Shown: positions 61,501 to 64,000 of the stretch, in pieces
How the letters are laid out: every line of letters starts with the position of its first letter
Position numbering within the stretch: position 1 is the first letter of the stretch
NCBI GenBank assembly: GCA_022803075.1
Contig: JAFFTF010000012.1
Span: forward strand, 1-64,000
Direction of reading: 5' to 3'
DNA: 64,000 nucleotides
From: Micrococcales bacterium 31B
Lineage (GTDB): Bacteria; Actinomycetota; Actinomycetes; Actinomycetales; Dermabacteraceae
Program-made: the position numbers and the translations under genes
The notes under the pieces: model-generated
What the model saw: only the letters and a program-made list of their open reading frames with translations
Told to the model about the DNA's origin: nothing
Databases searched by the model: none

Positions 61501-61638
61501 GACGTCGATGCGCAGTGCAAAGGGCGCGGCCGAGGCACCCAGCAACGGGGTGAGTGTCGTGGCGACATTTTTTCAGCCCGACGTTGCGCGCTGGCGCTCC
61601 GGTCGGGGTTCGGTGGGTTTCACGGGTGGTGACTCCAT
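58567..61638 (-). pseudogene. Cell-wall-anchored CshA-repeat surface protein; signal region broken by an in-frame TGA
   Basis: The frame from ATG 61638 reads MESPPVKPTEPRPERQRATS, then meets TGA at 61573-61575 (codon 22). It continues in the same frame as [30 protein letters not shown] and on to 58567. The long part (about 990 residues) has an N-terminal adhesin-like region (to about 270), a DUF11-like beta domain (about 275-400), five CshA-type fibril repeats, a Thr/Pro wall-spanning stretch, then LARTG, a hydrophobic helix and RRKRNK. This is a class E sortase signal. If no start downstream of the TGA works, the protein is not exported. A CGA-to-TGA change or sequencing error would explain it. 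Repeat 3 lacks about 36 residues. Confidence 0.7.
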
Positions 61639-62618
61639 GAGATGACGGTCGCGGGCGAGCCCGCAGTTAAGACTGCGGCGGTGAGCCGAGCCTCGGTGAC
61701 ACGTGCCGGTGCCCTTCACGCCTCCAGGTGGGGCGAGTGGGCACAGCGACATGGCGTCGGGAGACGCACATGGTGACGGGGGGAAGTTGCGCAGTCATTT
61801 ATGAAAAGCGATTATCCACGATGTGGATTGGGGTCCTTTCGCGGGCCGCGCTTTCACTTCACAAACTGTTCTCCGCGTGCCATTTCTGACCTGACTCTAT
61901 TCACGCAGCTTGAATCACGGCAAGCCGATCAGCACTCTCAGTGACCGTTCCGCGGCGTCACGACTCCGATGGCGCGAGGAGCGCCGGTAGGTGCTTCTGG
62001 TAACTTGACCCCGGCCGGCCTAACAGGTGCCTCGAGTTCCATAACTGACGACGCGAGCCAGCACGTCAGCGCACTCGAATTTTCATACGCAAGCCAGTCC
62101 GCGCCGTCCGTGCGCGCTCGGCCCACCGTGGCAACCCCCGGTGCCAGGCCGTGCCACAGTGGCCGGACCTGCAGTTGCTTACAGTCGCTACTGAATCCAC
62201 CATCAATCGCCAGGTGAGAGCGGTCACGCCAGCGAGGGCAACGGGCGGGGGGTGGATATTGCGGTCTGCCCGAGTGCTCGCCGCGTGCGGCGCTGCGGCC
62301 GCGCCCAAGCACCGCGAGCGCAAGCGCTGACTACCGCAGCGTCATAAGTGCGCCGCACAGGCTTGAGCGAAGCCAACCGAATCATTACTCCAAGTAACGA
62401 TGTGCAGCAATTGGTAGCCGCCGCTTCCCAAACATACAGTTACCGTACGAACACAGTCTGTTCGTGACTTTATAACGAACGCAGCAGAGTTCATTCATTT
62501 CTTCATGAATGTTTTCAAGGTGTTGCGAGGCAACTCTTGACACCCGCGCCACCCAGCCAGATCCGCCCAGCCCAGGGCGCTCTCACCCTGAATAAGCGCA
62601 ACTCCCGAACCCAGACAT
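61639..62618. other. Long region without a convincing gene
   Basis: Nearly 1 kb upstream of the surface-protein gene. The parts 61790-61930 and 62330-62520 are AT-rich and probably contain promoters. Several overlapping frames around 61940-62320 are open on both strands, but none has consistent codon bias or a recognisable product. This may be a decayed gene. No tRNA or known RNA motif is seen. Confidence 0.45.
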
Positions 62619-62653
62619 AAAAAAGGGGCGCCCAGCAAACTCGCTGGGCGCCC
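62619..62653 (-). terminator. Intrinsic terminator after the GDPD gene
   Basis: On the minus strand an 11-bp perfect stem (62643-62653 with 62626-62636), a 6-base loop and six T residues (62619-62624). It lies 15 bp past the stop at 62668. Confidence 0.9.
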
Positions 62654-62667
62654 GAGAGAGCCGCGTC

Positions 62668-63495
62668 TCAGTCCACGCACCGCTCCCCCGCCAACGGGGC
62701 GCGGGCACCCAGGTGGCCCACCAGGGCGTCCGGCCGATTCGAAATAATGCAGTCCACCCCGGCCGCCGTCATGGTCTCCCACTCGACCGGGTCGTCGACG
62801 GTCCACGTGACGCACCGATACCCGCGCTCGCGCAACCAGCCCGGCAACGCCGGATTCGCGAGGATGTCATTCTTGTCGGGGTTCACGCAGCACACCGTCA
62901 CCTCGTCGAGCAGCCGCTCGAGGCGCCGCAGCGGCTCGCTCCCCCATTCCGCGTGCGACAGTTCAACGAGCAGACCGTGATCGAACTCCGGCGCCGCGGG
63001 CACGAAGTTGCGCACCGTCTGCGGGTGGAAGGACTGCAGCAGCACGCGCTGCTCGAGGCCCCGCTCGCGCACGCTCTCGGCGATGCGCTCGATGTCGTCC
63101 ACGGGCCACTCGTCCTTGAACTCGAGCAGGATGTCGACCCCCGGCTCGCGCACGAGATAGTCGAGCAGGTCGCGCACGTCCCACAACTCCTGGCCCGCGT
63201 ACGCCGGGTCGAACCAGGCCCCGCAGTCCGTGCCCCGCAGCTCGTCGCGAGTCAGCTCACTGATCGTGCCGCTGCGGTCGGTGGTGCGGTCGAGGGTCGG
63301 GTCGTGAATCACCACCGCGTCGCCGTCCCGGGTGCGCTGCACATCCGTCTCGATGTAGCGCAGCCCTGCCTTGACGGCGGCCACGAAGGCGGCGGGCGAG
63401 TTTTCGGGGGCGACCTGCTTATTGCCGCGGTGCGCCATGGGTACGGGCTGCCGGCGGTTCGGGTCGTTGAGTTCGTGAGCGAGTCGGGTAATCAT
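62668..63495 (-). CDS. Glycerophosphodiester phosphodiesterase family protein
   Basis: A 275-residue GDPD TIM barrel. The motif MAHRGNKQVAPENSPAAF gives HRG...PEN. ETDVQRTRDGDAVVIHDPTL gives the metal residues E.D and the second His. Later KDEWP and WTVDDP(V)EW with CIISNRPD complete the site. It hydrolyses glycerophosphodiesters (or, in Actinobacteria, possibly teichoic-acid-like polymers) to glycerol 3-phosphate. No signal peptide, so cytoplasmic. An 11-bp inverted repeat lies 16 bp before its start. Confidence 0.92.
   Translation of the reverse strand: MITRLAHELNDPNRRQPVPMAHRGNKQVAPENSPAAFVAAVKAGLRYIETDVQRTRDGDAVVIHDPTLDRTTDRSGTISELTRDELRGTDCGAWFDPAYAGQELWDVRDLLDYLVREPGVDILLEFKDEWPVDDIERIAESVRERGLEQRVLLQSFHPQTVRNFVPAAPEFDHGLLVELSHAEWGSEPLRRLERLLDEVTVCCVNPDKNDILANPALPGWLRERGYRCVTWTVDDPVEWETMTAAGVDCIISNRPDALVGHLGARAPLAGERCVD
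62718..62732 (+). repeat. Near copy of the dispersed 15-mer
   Basis: CCACCAGGGCGTCCG, followed by GCC, inside the GDPD gene; one base from the consensus CCACC-SGS-GCGTCCG. Confidence 0.55.
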
Positions 63496-63510
63496 GCGTC
63501 CGACACTAGA

Positions 63511-63539
63511 CGCATTTCATGAACGGCGCATGAAATGCG
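63511..63539. promoter_or_regulatory. Perfect inverted repeat before the GDPD gene
   Basis: CGCATTTCATG (63511-63521) and CATGAAATGCG (63529-63539) are exact arms around 7 bases, 16 bp upstream of the GDPD start. This could be an operator (for example phosphate- or glycerol-linked) or an mRNA hairpin at the 5' end. Confidence 0.6.
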
Positions 63540-63605
63540 GGGGCCGAGACGCGCGGATGCCGGTCGGCACGTAACCTTTCACGTGCCGACCGGCGTCCGG
63601 CCCCC
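63539..63605 (-). terminator. Large hairpin between the MFS and GDPD genes
   Basis: A perfect 14-bp inner stem (63559-63572 with 63581-63594) with an 8-base loop is extended by GGGGGCCG (63539-63546) pairing with CGGCCCCC (63598-63605). It lies 12 bp after the stop of the MFS gene and likely terminates it. No T-tract. Confidence 0.65.
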
Positions 63606-63616
63606 CAATTCTGAGC

Positions 63617-64000
63617 TTATTCGACCGCGGAAAGGTCGGTGTTGCGACCCTCGCGCAGGCTGAACACGGCCCACGTGGTGGCCAGGAAGATCGCGGCCCA
63701 GCCGATGGCAACCACCGTCATGCTGCCGGTCGCGGCGATCACGCCGGCGACGATCATGGGCGCGAAGCCCGCGCCGAACGTCGACGCGCTCTGGTAGGTC
63801 AGCGAGGCACCCGAGTAGCGCACGCGAGTGGGGAACAGCTCGGCCACGAGCGCGCCGTAGGCTCCGTACATCGTGCCCTGAATCAGCGACGAGCCCACGA
63901 TCAGGGTGAGCACGAAGCCCCACATCGTATTGGTCTGCAGCGCCTGCAGCAGCGGCCACGCACACACGGCGCCCGCGAGGGCCGCCGTCATGATGACGGG
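63617..64000 (-). CDS. MFS transporter (MHS-like), C-terminal part, cut by window end
   Basis: At least 124 C-terminal residues with four hydrophobic helices. SSLIQGTMYGAYGALVAELF followed by PTRVRYSGASLTYQ is the TM9-10 signature of metabolite:H+ symporters (xxLFPTRVRYSGxSxxYQ). The frame runs off the window at 64000, so start and length are unknown. It resembles, but is not a copy of, the MHS transporter at 42520. Confidence 0.88.
   Translation of the reverse strand, partial: PVIMTAALAGAVCAWPLLQALQTNTMWGFVLTLIVGSSLIQGTMYGAYGALVAELFPTRVRYSGASLTYQSASTFGAGFAPMIVAGVIAATGSMTVVAIGWAAIFLATTWAVFSLREGRNTDLSAVE

Noticed and set aside
61938-62312. A 124-residue minus-strand frame upstream of the surface-protein gene
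   Set aside because: Competing frames overlap it on both strands, codon bias is inconsistent, and no family or ribosome site supports it. Listed only as a possible decayed region.

Overview
The window is high-GC, densely coding actinobacterial DNA. The evidence is strong G/C bias at third codon positions, many GTG/TTG starts, ATGA start/stop overlaps, large numbers of lipobox proteins, and a LAxTG-type cell-wall anchor of the kind used by class E sortases. I read it as a member of the Micrococcales, probably Microbacteriaceae. The genus cannot be fixed from this sequence alone.

Layout. (1) Positions 1-2432 hold the end of a decayed IS3-family element, a small ORF that runs into its terminus, and a SetA-like sugar efflux MFS protein. 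(2) Positions 2527-9195 hold a complete type I Wadjet (JetABCD) plasmid-defence operon on the minus strand. (3) Positions 9292-16816 hold a minus-strand L-rhamnose operon: MFS permease, mutarotase, isomerase, an embedded alpha/beta hydrolase, bifunctional rhamnulose-1-P aldolase/dehydrogenase, and rhamnulokinase. (4) Positions 17069-22672 hold two paralogous lipoproteins, an OafA-type acyltransferase with an SGNH domain, a DoxX-like membrane protein and another lipoprotein. (5) Positions 22802-26524 hold a GH78 alpha-L-rhamnosidase behind a second MFS permease. (6) Positions 26642-34722 hold a small unknown protein with a palindromic operator, an LtrA protein, a GNAT, a GH3 hydrolase, a LacI regulator, and three more members of the lipoprotein family (one frameshifted). 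(7) Positions 34738-35032 hold a structured RNA candidate ending in a terminator. (8) Positions 35115-42231 hold a repeat-rich membrane protein, an XRE regulator, an aldo/keto reductase, two Gfo/Idh/MocA oxidoreductases, a secreted repeat protein and a GNAT. (9) Positions 42520-48936 hold a six-gene operon: MHS transporter, hydrolase, bicupin, HpaI-type aldolase, FadR-type regulator and DUF1537 kinase. It looks like an incompletely described acid-sugar catabolic route. (10) Positions 49122-50677 hold an orphan fragment and a DeoR-HTH/LacI-type ligand-domain regulator. (11) Positions 50780-52040 form a lower-GC islet with a secreted protein and a nonsense-interrupted lipoprotein. (12) Positions 52102-58156 hold an Opp/Dpp-type ABC importer. 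(13) Positions 58567-64000 hold a CshA-repeat surface protein whose signal region is broken by an in-frame stop, a GDPD phosphodiesterase, and the 3' end of an MFS gene.

How it fits together. Much of the window looks like a plant-glycan or glycoside module: rhamnosidase, GH3, two sugar permeases, an Opp-type importer, two sugar oxidoreductases, rhamnose catabolism and a LacI repressor. Four closely similar LacI-type palindromes sit at 16899, 26571, 38448 and 58277. They lie upstream of the rhamnose operon, the permease-rhamnosidase operon, the Gfo/Idh pair and the ABC importer, so one regulator may control all four. The acid-sugar operon carries two identical TGGTTGACCA palindromes that suit its own FadR-type regulator. 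Separately, a 15-bp motif (CCACC-SGS-GCGTCCG) is dispersed through coding and intergenic DNA, and a lipoprotein family with a conserved Cys pair occurs five times between 17 and 35 kb.
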